DNA of 31,611 bases from Anaerolineae bacterium (GTDB taxonomy: Bacteria; Chloroflexota; Anaerolineae; Aggregatilineales; Aggregatilineaceae), in the NCBI GenBank assembly GCA_018056405.1, contig JAGPFT010000002.1, forward strand, positions 1 through 31,611, given 5' to 3'. The notes beneath the pieces are model-generated. The model had not been told where the DNA came from. It did no database searches and saw nothing but the letters and a program-made list of their open reading frames with translations. The position numbers and the translations under genes were made by a program. Shown here in pieces: positions 16,192 to 24,677 of this stretch; the stretch's first letter is position 1, and each line of letters opens with the position of its first letter.

Positions 16192-17304
16192 TCACGCCGA
16201 CAGCGTGAACGACGGCAACTTGATCGTGACTCCGCCCTTCATGGCCGACTCGTGGGCCAGGATGCCCACTGCCGTCCAGTTGGCTGCCTGGCGCGCGTTC
16301 GGGAACGGATCGCGGTTCTCGACGATGCTCATGACGAATTCGTGCGTCATGTGTGGGTGCGACCCACCGTGCCCCGCGCCCTGGATGAACGACAGGTGCT
16401 GCACGTCTTTGCCGTAGACGCCCTTCGTTGTGAAACGCTGGATCGGCTCCGGCAGCAGGTGCGCGTAGTCGAGCACGTCCACCAGGTGCGGCGTCTCGCC
16501 GACGTGCACGACCGGCGGCTGGCGCTCGATCAACGGCCACTCGAACGACATCTTGCTGCCGTAGACCTCGAAGCTCTCGCGGTACTGGCGCGCCGTATTG
16601 AACAGCGAGCGCATCACCTCGGCCACCACATCGGAGTCCTTGAGCTTGATGTGGGCCGCTTCGATGGCGAAGGGCGAGTTGTACTTGGGGATCAGGTGCT
16701 CCTGGATGCGCCCGGAGCCGAAGCAGGTCACTGCCTCAGCATCCTTGCGGATCAGGGCCAGGCACGGGCTGACGACGTGTGTGGCGTAGTGCATGGGCGG
16801 CAGCCCTTCCCAGTAGCCGGGCCAGCCGAGCATTTCCTGCTGGTGCGTGGCGCGCAGGTATTGGATGCGCCCCATCTTGCCCGTCGTGTATAGCTCTTTG
16901 ACGTACAGGAATTCGCGCGAGTAGATGACGGTCTCCATCATCATGTACTTCTTGCCGGATTCCTGCTGGGCGGCGACGATCTGCTCCAGCTCGTCAATGG
17001 TCGTCGCAGCGGGAACGGTGCAGGCCACGTGCTTGCCCGCCTTCAGCCCGGCGATGCTCATCCTGGCGTGCTCGTGAATGGGCGAGTTGATGTGCACCGC
17101 GTCAATGTTCGGGTCTTCGAGCAGCTTGTAGTAGTCGGTGTAACGCTTCTCCACGCCGAACGCATCGCCGATCTCGTTGAGGCGGCTCTCGGTGCGCTGG
17201 CAGATGGCGTACATATGGGTATGAGGATGGTGCTGGTAGATGGGGATGAACTCCGCGCCAAACCCCAGCCCGACGATGGCGACGTTGAGTTTCTTCTCAG
17301 CCAT
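16192..17304 (-). CDS. Gfo/Idh/MocA-like protein with altered EKP motif
   Basis: A 370-residue protein with a clear N-terminal nucleotide-binding fold (VAIVGLGFGAEF, residues 8-18) and the family layout HINSPIHEHARMSIAGLKAGKH. Where the family has EKP it has T96-V97-P98, so the lysine normally near the nicotinamide and substrate is missing. Histidine-rich stretches (PPMHYATHVV, GAGHGGSHPHMTHEF) are conspicuous toward the C-terminal half. The start has AGAGGAG eleven bases upstream. It belongs to the single-strand sugar locus, between the epimerase-like and membrane protein genes. It may be a divergent oxidoreductase using another catalytic residue, or a non-redox member such as a lyase or hydrolase-like NAD enzyme. 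Confidence 0.82.
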   Translation of the reverse strand: MAEKKLNVAIVGLGFGAEFIPIYQHHPHTHMYAICQRTESRLNEIGDAFGVEKRYTDYYKLLEDPNIDAVHINSPIHEHARMSIAGLKAGKHVACTVPAATTIDELEQIVAAQQESGKKYMMMETVIYSREFLYVKELYTTGKMGRIQYLRATHQQEMLGWPGYWEGLPPMHYATHVVSPCLALIRKDAEAVTCFGSGRIQEHLIPKYNSPFAIEAAHIKLKDSDVVAEVMRSLFNTARQYRESFEVYGSKMSFEWPLIERQPPVVHVGETPHLVDVLDYAHLLPEPIQRFTTKGVYGKDVQHLSFIQGAGHGGSHPHMTHEFVMSIVENRDPFPNARQAANWTAVGILAHESAMKGGVTIKLPSFTLSA

Positions 17305-17416
17305 AAAGTCTATGCTCCTCTATCACAACATTCCAGCCATGCACTGCTGGTCGTAGAGGCGCTGTGCTGCTGCGCCATTCACAACCTCACCCTCCAGTCC
17401 CCTCTCCGTAAACTTC

Positions 17417-17607
17417 AGGGGCGGACAGCAGCGTGAGAAGCATTGAGAGGGCGACCGATCACCCTCACCCCCTGGCCTCGCTACGCTCGGCTCTTCCCCC
17501 TCTCCGTCAACGGAGAGGAGGAGGCGAGGCGCGCCCGCGCCGGGCGGGGGTGAGGTAAAGTGAAGGGCCACTCCAGACTACACACCCACCTCAATGCCTG
17601 TCCGCCC
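17417..17607. repeat. 192-bp repeat with CCTCACCC palindrome core, copy 2
   Basis: Direct, slightly diverged copy of 4613-4804 including non-palindromic flanks; the core is 17463-17556. The rest of the 17305-17722 spacer holds another C/G-rich stem (about 17605-17628) and a short tandem AATCCGC run at 17680-17700. No gene is seen there. Confidence 0.8.
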
Positions 17608-17722
17608 CCTCTCTAAACGGAGAGGGGGAGTCTCTCTGCGATCAAGTCCCCTCTCCGCGCGTGGAAAAGGGCATTCTCCAATCCGCAATCCGCAATCCGA
17701 ATTTCGAAATCCCAACCGCCTC

Positions 17723-18571
17723 TCACGCCAGCAGCGTCTTCAGGAACTTCACGCCGTCCCCGGCCAGCGCATCCTGGCTGGGAGCCAGCGGACGCCAGAT
17801 GGCGGCGGCGCGGGCGATGCTCTGCACCTTGCTGGTGAACGACTCGATGACCACCGGGCCGTCGTAGCCGATCTCGCGCAGCGCCGCAGCTATCTCGCCC
17901 CAGGTGATATTGCCGGTGCCGGGCGTGCCGCGATCGTTCTCGCAAGCGTGAAAATGAACCAGACGCCTGCCCGCCGCGCGAATGGCGTCGCCAAGCGATT
18001 TCTCCTCGATGTTCATGTGGAACGTGTCCAGCATGATCCGGCAGGCGGGGTGATCTACGCGATCCACGATTTCAATGGCCTGCGCCGCCAGGTTGATGAA
18101 GCTGGTTTCGAAGCGGTTGAGCGGCTCGACGCCCAGCACCGCGCCCTTGTCCCCGGCGTACCCGGCCAGGTCGCCCAGTTGCGCCACCAGCAGATCGGTG
18201 TCGCGGGCGCGCTCCTCAGCGGTCATCTGCCAGACACGCCCGACTGCCGAGTAGAGCGGGCCGACGACATTGGTGCCGCCCAGCGCCCGCACCGCATCCA
18301 CGCAGTGCTTGAGGTAGGCGAGGCCATTGTCGCGGACGGCCTTATCGGGGTGAATCAGGTCGCGGTCTGGCCCCATGGCCGCGCACACGCTGACGCCCAG
18401 CCCGTGATCGCGCAGGATCGCCCCGGCGCGGGCGTAGTCAATGCTGTCCGTCAGGTCGAGCGGCACTTCGAACCAGTCGAAGCCCAATGCCTTGACCTTG
18501 GGGGCCAGCTCGGCAACCCCCTCGGTGGTCAGCGGCGAGACCCATACCCAGGCGTTGACTCCAAACCTCAT
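17723..18571 (-). CDS. D-tagatose/D-psicose 3-epimerase-family protein
   Basis: A 282-residue TIM barrel whose active-site set matches ketose 3-epimerases closely in kind and spacing: E149 (GVEPLNRFETSFIN), D182 and H185 (MLDTFHMNIEE), H208 (HFHACENDRG), R214 and E243 (VIESF). In characterised members the two glutamates, with the Asp and His, bind a divalent metal and perform C3 proton exchange on free ketohexoses or ketopentoses. The start is the ATG at 18571, preceded by AGGAGG at about 8 bases. It follows the second ABC ATPase gene by 52 bases, so it is the first enzyme of the locus after the importer. Ribulose, xylulose or a keto-intermediate are possible substrates; the actual one is not shown. 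Confidence 0.85.
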   Translation of the reverse strand: MRFGVNAWVWVSPLTTEGVAELAPKVKALGFDWFEVPLDLTDSIDYARAGAILRDHGLGVSVCAAMGPDRDLIHPDKAVRDNGLAYLKHCVDAVRALGGTNVVGPLYSAVGRVWQMTAEERARDTDLLVAQLGDLAGYAGDKGAVLGVEPLNRFETSFINLAAQAIEIVDRVDHPACRIMLDTFHMNIEEKSLGDAIRAAGRRLVHFHACENDRGTPGTGNITWGEIAAALREIGYDGPVVIESFTSKVQSIARAAAIWRPLAPSQDALAGDGVKFLKTLLA

Positions 18572-18623
18572 ACGACTATCCTCCTGACTATTGACTGTGA
18601 AAAGCACTCTTGTGAACGACGCG

Positions 18624-19679
18624 TCACAGGCGCGCGCCGTCCAGGGCAAAGAAGTGCAGGCGTTCACGGATGATGCTGAAAGCGATAGCATCGCCGATCT
18701 TCAAGTCGGTGATGCCCGGCACAATGCTGAGCACAGTCTGCTTGCCGGACTGGATGTGAATGACCGTCTCGACGCCCAGCGGCTCGGTCAGCACGACCTC
18801 GCCGCGCTGCTCACCGCCCGCGCCCAGCTTGACATCTTCGGGGCGGATGCCCAGCAGGAAGCGCGAGGAGATGGTCGTCCCCTCCGGCAGCGTCAGGCGC
18901 AGGGTGCTGTCTTCGACGAAGAGCGTGCTGTTCTCGCGCACGGCGGGCAGCAGGTTGATGCGCGGGATGCCCACAAGCTGGGCGACGAAGGTCGTCACCG
19001 GGCGGTCGTAGATGTCGTCGGGCGTGCCGATCTGCACGATGTGCCCCTGGTTGAGCACAGCGATGCGGTCGGCCATGGTCAGCGCCTCGACCTGATCGTG
19101 GGTGACGAAGAGCGTCGTGCTGCGCTCGGTCTTTTGCAGGTGCTGCAACTCGATGCGCAGCGCCTCGCGCAGCTTGGCGTCCAGGTTGCTGAGTGGCTCG
19201 TCCATCAGAAAGACGCGCGGATTGCGCACCAGGGCGCGCCCCAACGCCACACGCTGCATCTCCCCGCCGGAGAGATTGGCTGTCTTGCGCTCCAACAGGT
19301 GGGTGATGCGCAGCTTCTCAGCCACCTCCTTCACGCGCTGATCAATGCGATCCTTGGGCCATTTGCGCAGCGGCGAGCGCAGCGGGAAGGCCAGGTTCTC
19401 GTAGACGGTGCGCGTCGGGTAGAGCGAATACTGCTGGAAGACGAAAGCCACGTCGCGGTCGGCGGGCGTGAAGTGGGTGATGTCCACGCCGTCGAAGAGC
19501 ACGGCCCCTGCGTCCGGCTTCTCCAGCCCGGCCAGCACGCGCAGCGTGGTTGTCTTGCCCGCGCCGGTCGGCCCCAGCAACACGAAGAACTCACCATCCT
19601 GGATCGAGAAGGAGACATCATCCAGCGCGGTGACATCCTTGAAGCGCTTGGTGATGTTGTGCAAGGTCACGTCGCTCAT
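18624..19679 (-). CDS. sugar ABC transporter ATPase B (CUT1/MalK-like)
   Basis: A 351-residue ATPase that powers sugar import. Walker A GPTGAGKTT (K42), Q-loop VFQQYSLYP (Q82), signature LSGGEMQR (136-143), Walker B VFLMDEP (D160, E161) and switch histidine in FVTHDQ are all intact. The C-terminal 110 residues form the TOBE/regulatory domain typical of MalK/UgpC (LGIRPEDVKLG). It overlaps the preceding ATPase gene by four bases (ATGA), so the two are translationally coupled. The partner ATPase is clearly different in sequence, suggesting the pair forms a heterodimer rather than a MalK-type homodimer. It is encoded with the permeases and binding protein of the same locus. Confidence 0.92.
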   Translation of the reverse strand: MSDVTLHNITKRFKDVTALDDVSFSIQDGEFFVLLGPTGAGKTTTLRVLAGLEKPDAGAVLFDGVDITHFTPADRDVAFVFQQYSLYPTRTVYENLAFPLRSPLRKWPKDRIDQRVKEVAEKLRITHLLERKTANLSGGEMQRVALGRALVRNPRVFLMDEPLSNLDAKLREALRIELQHLQKTERSTTLFVTHDQVEALTMADRIAVLNQGHIVQIGTPDDIYDRPVTTFVAQLVGIPRINLLPAVRENSTLFVEDSTLRLTLPEGTTISSRFLLGIRPEDVKLGAGGEQRGEVVLTEPLGVETVIHIQSGKQTVLSIVPGITDLKIGDAIAFSIIRERLHFFALDGARL

Positions 19680-20767
19680 GCGGTCACCTCCCGGACGATT
19701 GCCTTCTCTGTTTGGGGATCGAAGAAGCGAACCATCGCCGGATCGAGCGCAAAGTGCAGCGCTGTGCCAATCGGGTAGTGCGTCTCGCGGCTCGCGCGGG
19801 CGTGAATGATCTCGTGATCGCCGATCTCCAGGTGCAGCATGGTATAGCCGCCCAGCAGGTCTGTGGCATAAACGGTGGCGGGCAGCCCCTCGTTGTTGAC
19901 GGTGGCCGCTTCGGGGCGGAAACCGAGAATCACCTCGCCGGCACCGCCCAGCGCCCTGTTCAGCGCGGGAACCCAGTCGCCCGGCACCTGGTAGGCCACA
20001 TCCGCGCGCAGACGGATCACCCCGCCGGCGTAGTGCCCTTTGAGCAGATTCATGCCAGGGCTGCCGATGAAGCGCGCCACGAACAGGTTGGCCGGGTCGT
20101 GGTAAGCCTGGGCTGGCGTCCCGACCTGTTGCACCACCGCGTCGGACATGACCACGATGCGGTCGCCCATGGCCATCGCCTCGATCTGATCGTGAGTGAC
20201 GTAGACGGTGGTGGCGTGCTGCTCGATATGCAACCGCTTGATCTCGGCGCGCATCGTCTCGCGGAACTCGGCATCCAGCGCGCCGAGCGGCTCGTCCATC
20301 AGGAAGGCCGCCGGTCGGCGCACCAGGGCGCGGGCCAGAGCCACGCGCTGGCGGTCGCCGCCGCTGAGGGAGCCGGGCTTGGCGTCCAGCACGTGCTCGA
20401 TCTCCAGCAGGTGAGCGACTTCGGCCACACGCTGACGGATCGTCTCCCTGGATTCGCCCTGCGCTTGCAGCGGGAAGGCGATATTCTGGCGGGCGGTCAT
20501 ATGCGAGTAGAGCGCGAAGAACTGGAAGACGAAAGCGATGTCGCGCTCGCTGGGGTGCGCCCAGGTCACGTCGCGACCGTTGAGCAGGATGCGCCCCCCC
20601 GTGACCGCCTCCAGGCCGGAGATCATGCGCAGCGTGGTCGTCTTGCCGCAGCCCGATGGGCCGAGCAGCACAACGAACTCGCCATCGTGGATGGTCAGGT
20701 CTATCGGCTTGACAGCGTGCAGGTCGCCGAACTTCTTCTCTACTTTCTGCAGTTCAATGGTTGCCAT
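19676..20767 (-). CDS. sugar ABC transporter ATPase A (CUT1/MalK-like)
   Basis: A 363-residue ATPase. Walker A GPSGCGKTT (K42), Q-loop FVFQFFALYSHM (Q82), signature LSGGDRQR (134-141), Walker B AFLMDEP (D158, E159) and VYVTHDQ are complete, so both ATPases of this system look catalytically competent. A TOBE-type C-terminal domain follows (LGFRPEAATV). The gene starts 65 bases after the MalG-like permease stop, in a gap that holds a small perfect palindrome, GTAGAGG followed by CCTCTAC (20784-20797), and its stop overlaps the next ATPase start. Likely function: one half of the engine of the pentose or pentoside importer, at the inner face of the membrane. Confidence 0.92.
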   Translation of the reverse strand: MATIELQKVEKKFGDLHAVKPIDLTIHDGEFVVLLGPSGCGKTTTLRMISGLEAVTGGRILLNGRDVTWAHPSERDIAFVFQFFALYSHMTARQNIAFPLQAQGESRETIRQRVAEVAHLLEIEHVLDAKPGSLSGGDRQRVALARALVRRPAAFLMDEPLGALDAEFRETMRAEIKRLHIEQHATTVYVTHDQIEAMAMGDRIVVMSDAVVQQVGTPAQAYHDPANLFVARFIGSPGMNLLKGHYAGGVIRLRADVAYQVPGDWVPALNRALGGAGEVILGFRPEAATVNNEGLPATVYATDLLGGYTMLHLEIGDHEIIHARASRETHYPIGTALHFALDPAMVRFFDPQTEKAIVREVTA

Positions 20768-20832
20768 AATCGCGTCCGGTCATGTAGAGGCCTCTACGGC
20801 CCCGATCACTGATTCACCGCTAGTTACCCCGA

Positions 20833-22155
20833 TCATCCCTGGCGAATGGCGCCGAAGGTGACGCCGCGCAGCAGGTACTTGCGCAGCGCAAACGTCACAA
20901 TCACGACCGGGATCAAGAAGAACAGCGAGCCAGCCGCAATCGCCGCCCATTCGACCAGCCCCGAGCCGACCATAGACGGGATGTGCGGCGGGGCCGTGCG
21001 CGCTTTGTCGGCGGTGAGCATCAGGGCAAAGGCGTACTCATTCCAGGCGAAGATGAAGCAGAAGACGGTCGTGGCGGCGATGCCCGTCACTGCCTCCGGG
21101 ATCACGATCCTGATGAAAGCCTGCAGCCGCGTATAGCCGTCCACCAGCGCCGCTTCCTCGTACTCCTTGGGGATTTCGTCTATAAAGCCCTTGAGCAGCC
21201 AGACCGAGAACGACAGGTTGAACGCCGTGTAGAGGGCGATCAAGCCGCCGTGTGTGTCGTACCAGCCTAGCTCGCGGTACATCAGGAAGATAGGAATCGT
21301 GACCACCACTGGGGGCAGCATACGGGTGCTTAGAATGAAAAACAGCAGGTCTCCTTTGCCCGGCACAGGGAAGCGGCTGAAAGCATAGGCCGACAGCAAG
21401 CCCAATGTCACCGATAGCACCGTGGAGATGCTGGCGATGATCAGCGAGTTGCGCAGGCGCTTGACGTAATCGCTCTGGCCGAGGATCGCCTGGCCGCTCT
21501 TGAGCATCACTTTGTCTGCCCAGTTCAGATCCTCTCTCTGCTCATACTCGGCCTTTTGCGTGTCGGTCATCTGGCGACGCCGGGTCAGCAGAGTGATGAC
21601 TCCTTCCATCGTCGGGTTAAAGACCACTTTCGGCGGCGACGCAACCGCATCGGGATACGATTTGAAAGCCGTCATCCCCATCCAGATCACGGGGATGAGG
21701 GTAAGTCCGGCCAGCATCACCACCACACTGGCCCGAATAGCCTGTAGGGACTGCCAGGTGGGATGCACCTTGTCCACGCGCGCCGAATAGGTGACTGGAG
21801 CGCGCGGGCCACCCATTGCTTCGACCGCAACCGCTGCATCCCGCGTCGCCTCTGGCACGAAGCGCCGGACAAAGGTCAACAGCGCCAAGACAATGATCGC
21901 GCTCAGCACCAGCGAAAGAAGGGTGCCGATCAGGGAGCTATCGAGCAGCTCGGCGATGGGCTTGAAGGCCACCAGCAGCAGCATGAATAGAGCGCCGCTG
22001 AGCATCCCCACGCCAATCCCGACCACAGTGCCGAGCAGCGTCGGATGGCCCTTGTGGCGAAAGACCACCGGCCCAGTCGTCGCGCCCACCAGCACCCAGA
22101 AGAGGAAGAAGTAGACAATCCAGAAGTCTGGCAGCGGAATGTCAAGCCCAAACAT
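20833..22155 (-). CDS. sugar ABC permease (MalG-like) with extra N-terminal membrane domain
   Basis: A 440-residue permease, much longer than the usual 270-300 for MalG-type subunits. The extra N-terminal 130 residues contain three membrane segments (about 11-32, 40-64 and 76-97) and a charged linker. The MalG-like core starts at about residue 143, carries a large hydrophilic insert before its second segment (RRRQMTDTQKAEYEQRED), and contains the EAA loop that contacts the ATPases (EEAALVDGYTRLQAFIRIVIP). GAGGGAGGG precedes the ATG, only 2 bases after the other permease stop. The fusion may be an accessory stabilising domain; its role is unknown. Confidence 0.88.
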   Translation of the reverse strand: MFGLDIPLPDFWIVYFFLFWVLVGATTGPVVFRHKGHPTLLGTVVGIGVGMLSGALFMLLLVAFKPIAELLDSSLIGTLLSLVLSAIIVLALLTFVRRFVPEATRDAAVAVEAMGGPRAPVTYSARVDKVHPTWQSLQAIRASVVVMLAGLTLIPVIWMGMTAFKSYPDAVASPPKVVFNPTMEGVITLLTRRRQMTDTQKAEYEQREDLNWADKVMLKSGQAILGQSDYVKRLRNSLIIASISTVLSVTLGLLSAYAFSRFPVPGKGDLLFFILSTRMLPPVVVTIPIFLMYRELGWYDTHGGLIALYTAFNLSFSVWLLKGFIDEIPKEYEEAALVDGYTRLQAFIRIVIPEAVTGIAATTVFCFIFAWNEYAFALMLTADKARTAPPHIPSMVGSGLVEWAAIAAGSLFFLIPVVIVTFALRKYLLRGVTFGAIRQG

Positions 22156-22157
22156 GC

Positions 22158-23099
22158 CTAGCCCTCCCTCGCCCGGTTGAGCGCGCGGATGTACAGGTTG
22201 CTGACGGCGATGATAATGACGAGCACAATGTAAGCCAGCGCGCTGGATTCCCCGGTTTTGAACTTGCCCAGGAACGCCTCGCTATACAGCCGCACCGCCA
22301 CTGTTTCGGTCGTATCCCCCGGCCCGCCGCCGGTCAGGCCCATCACCAGGTCGAACGCTTTGAACGCCTCAATCGTGCGGAAGAGCACGGCAATGAGCAG
22401 CAAAGGCATCACCTGCGGCAGGGTGATCCGCCGGAACTGGAACCAGGCGCTGGCCCGGTCAATGGCCGCCGCCTCGTAGAGATAATCGGGAATGGCGCCC
22501 AAGCCCGACAGGCACAGCAGCATCACGAACGGACTCCACATCCACACGTCCACGATGACGATGGACCACAGGCCGAGCGTGGGGTCGGAGAGCCACTGGT
22601 CGCCCCCGCGCGGGTTGAGATAGATCAGGTAATTGAAGAAGCCTTTGGACGGGTCGAAAATCAGCTTCCAGAACAACCCTACCACGACCGGAGAGAGCAT
22701 CATCGGAATCAGGATCAGCGTCGTGATCAGACCGCTTCCTCTGAATTTTTCGCGCAAGAGCATCGCCAACCCAAAGCCAATGACGACCTGCAGCCCCACT
22801 GACAGCACGGCATAGCGGCCCGTGACCGTGAAGTTGTGCCAATAGCGGCTGCGCTCATTGGTCAGAATCTTCTCGTAGTTGTCCAGGGCCACCCATTTCG
22901 GCGGCTCGTTGGCGATCACCGAATAGTCGTTGAAGCTGAGGTACAGGCTGTAGAACAGCGGGAAGATATTCATGACGATCAGCAAAATCAACGTCGGCCA
23001 GATGAAGAGGTGAGCAATGGTCTTGTCGCTCATCTGGCGGCGGCCATGCTGAGTCATCTGCGGCGGGCCGGCGGGTATGGCTTGAGCATTTGGGGTCAT
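22158..23099 (-). CDS. sugar ABC permease (MalF/UgpA-like)
   Basis: A 313-residue inner-membrane permease with six predicted segments. The first is near residues 31-52 (FIWPTLILLIVMNIFPLFYS), followed by the periplasmic YLSFNDYSV region. The EAA-type ATPase-contact loop is YLYEAAAIDRASAWFQFRRI, and DLVMGLTGGGPGDTT is typical of CUT1 MalF/UgpA-type proteins. I chose the ATG at 23099: upstream sequence in frame runs through a GC-rich hairpin and does not look like protein. A later ATG (MSDKT) is possible. It forms the channel with the MalG-like subunit encoded immediately downstream. Confidence 0.9.
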   Translation of the reverse strand: MTPNAQAIPAGPPQMTQHGRRQMSDKTIAHLFIWPTLILLIVMNIFPLFYSLYLSFNDYSVIANEPPKWVALDNYEKILTNERSRYWHNFTVTGRYAVLSVGLQVVIGFGLAMLLREKFRGSGLITTLILIPMMLSPVVVGLFWKLIFDPSKGFFNYLIYLNPRGGDQWLSDPTLGLWSIVIVDVWMWSPFVMLLCLSGLGAIPDYLYEAAAIDRASAWFQFRRITLPQVMPLLLIAVLFRTIEAFKAFDLVMGLTGGGPGDTTETVAVRLYSEAFLGKFKTGESSALAYIVLVIIIAVSNLYIRALNRAREG

Positions 23100-23131
23100 G
23101 CGTGCACCTTCGCACCTTCGATGGAAGGGTG

Positions 23132-23159
23132 GAGGAGGCAGGCGTGCGCCCGCCTCCTC
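23132..23159. other. hairpin between binding-protein and permease genes
   Basis: The arms GAGGAGGC and GCCTCCTC (8 bp) enclose a 12-base loop, 25 bases after the binding-protein stop in the transcript. Such hairpins often protect or attenuate the mRNA so that the binding protein is made in excess over the permeases. It lacks a T-run, so full termination is unlikely. Confidence 0.5.
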
Positions 23160-23183
23160 ACCCACAAACCCACAGAATTCAGA

Positions 23184-24527
23184 CTAACCTTCGATCACCC
23201 CGGCTGCCACGAGAATCTCGTGTTGTTCGACAGCCATGCTGTCCAGGGCTTCCTTGGCCGTCCCGACATTGCCCACCACGTAGCCGTTGATGTAACGCTG
23301 GGCCGGTTCGAGCAGTTCGCCATAGACCGGGATGTTCCAGAAGTCTTTGACGAAGGTCATCGAATCGGCGAAAGCCCGGTTGTAGGGGGTGTTGTTCAGG
23401 AATTCCTCGGACTCCAGCACGGCGATGTTGCAGGTATAGCCACCGACCTCGGCCCACTGTTTCTGCACTTCATCGGAGGCGAACCACTTGATGAAGTCCA
23501 GCGAGGCCTGCTTGCGCGCATCGCTGATGTAGTTGAGCACGCTCAAGCCCTGGCCACCCAGCGCCACATAGCGGTCGCCGTAGGGGCCGGCTGGGCCGGC
23601 GAAGAAGCCGGTCACATCCGCATAGGGGTTCTTCTCGGCGTTGAGCAGGTCGGGGAGAAAGGCGAAGTAGTTCATGATCATGGTCGCCTGGCCGTTGACG
23701 AACACGGAGTTCATCTCGGTGTAGAAGGCGTTGTTGGTGCCGGGCGGGGCGAACGAGTAAAGCTCCTTGTAGAACTCCAGCGCCTCGATAGCTCTCTCCG
23801 AGTTGACAACGCCGAGCACCTGGTTGTTCTCGTCCTGCCAGTTGACACCCCAACTGAACATGACGTTCTCGTAGCCCATGATCATGCCGTCGTAGTCCTT
23901 CTGCGTGTAGACGCCCACACCATAGACATTCTCGTCTGGGCGATAGAAGAACTCGGCAATGTCACGCAGTTGCATCCAGGTTTCGGGCACGGCCAGGGGA
24001 TAGCCATACTTGGCCTCGAAGGCAGCCATTTCTTCGGGGTCTTCCAGGCGATCCTTACGGTAGGCCCAGCCCACCGCGTCACCTTCGGTCGGATAGCCCC
24101 AGTAGCGGCCAGAGTTCGCCGGATACTCGCCATAGAATTGCAGCGTGGCCGGAGTCACGGTCTCCACGATGCCATTCTCGATCATGAAATCGGTCAGTTC
24201 CAAGTAGTGGCCCTGTTCGGCACCCTGGCCGAGCCACTGGCTGTCGCCGACCACCATGTCGTAGGCATCGCCCTTGGCCGCCCACTCGGCAGACATACGG
24301 TCATAGAAGCTGCCCCAGGGTTCCTGGATGACCGTGATCTTGATGCCGGTCTCGGCTTCGTAGCGGTTGCCGATCTCCTGCAGGTAGTCGGAAGGCGGCC
24401 ACTGCGCCCAAAAGATGACCAGCTCCGTGACCTGCGCTTTGGGGGCTGCCGTCGCGCCGCCAACGCCCAAAGCCAGGCTCAGGACTAGAACGACCAGCAG
24501 CAGAAAGCTGCCCGTTTTCTTCATCAT
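23184..24527 (-). CDS. sugar ABC transporter substrate-binding protein (CUT1 type)
   Basis: A 447-residue extracytoplasmic solute-binding protein (SBP_bac_1 type). The N-terminus (MMKK then a hydrophobic stretch ending GVGGATAAP) is a Sec signal peptide with a probable cut near residue 28. No lipobox cysteine is present, unusual for a single-membrane cell that would need to tether it. The mature part begins VTELVIFWAQWPPSDYLQEI and has the classic EAETGIKITVIQEPW and GEYPANSGRYWGYP regions; many Trp and Tyr residues fit carbohydrate stacking. The start at 24527 has AGGAGG nine bases upstream; a second ATG follows directly. It follows the ROK repressor by 150 bases and heads the importer. Ligand: xylose or a xylose-containing oligoside is inferred from context only. 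Confidence 0.9.
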   Translation of the reverse strand: MMKKTGSFLLLVVLVLSLALGVGGATAAPKAQVTELVIFWAQWPPSDYLQEIGNRYEAETGIKITVIQEPWGSFYDRMSAEWAAKGDAYDMVVGDSQWLGQGAEQGHYLELTDFMIENGIVETVTPATLQFYGEYPANSGRYWGYPTEGDAVGWAYRKDRLEDPEEMAAFEAKYGYPLAVPETWMQLRDIAEFFYRPDENVYGVGVYTQKDYDGMIMGYENVMFSWGVNWQDENNQVLGVVNSERAIEALEFYKELYSFAPPGTNNAFYTEMNSVFVNGQATMIMNYFAFLPDLLNAEKNPYADVTGFFAGPAGPYGDRYVALGGQGLSVLNYISDARKQASLDFIKWFASDEVQKQWAEVGGYTCNIAVLESEEFLNNTPYNRAFADSMTFVKDFWNIPVYGELLEPAQRYINGYVVGNVGTAKEALDSMAVEQHEILVAAGVIEG

Positions 24528-24677
24528 TTGTGAAATCCTCCTGAAAATCTCTTGCTGCGAGTGTGAGTGTACAACGTGGGCACGAACTTGGTCAGATATG
24601 TGGCTGTTCTCAATGGATCGTCTCTCGCCAAGCCTCCTCCTTTCTGTGCTCAGGGATGCCGACAATGACCGGCCTTG

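Noticed and set aside
22836..24488. 550-codon open frame on the + strand
   Set aside because: It is antisense to the binding-protein and permease genes, whose families, signal peptide and ribosome sites are clear; its own translation shows no motif. GC-rich codon bias produces such shadows.
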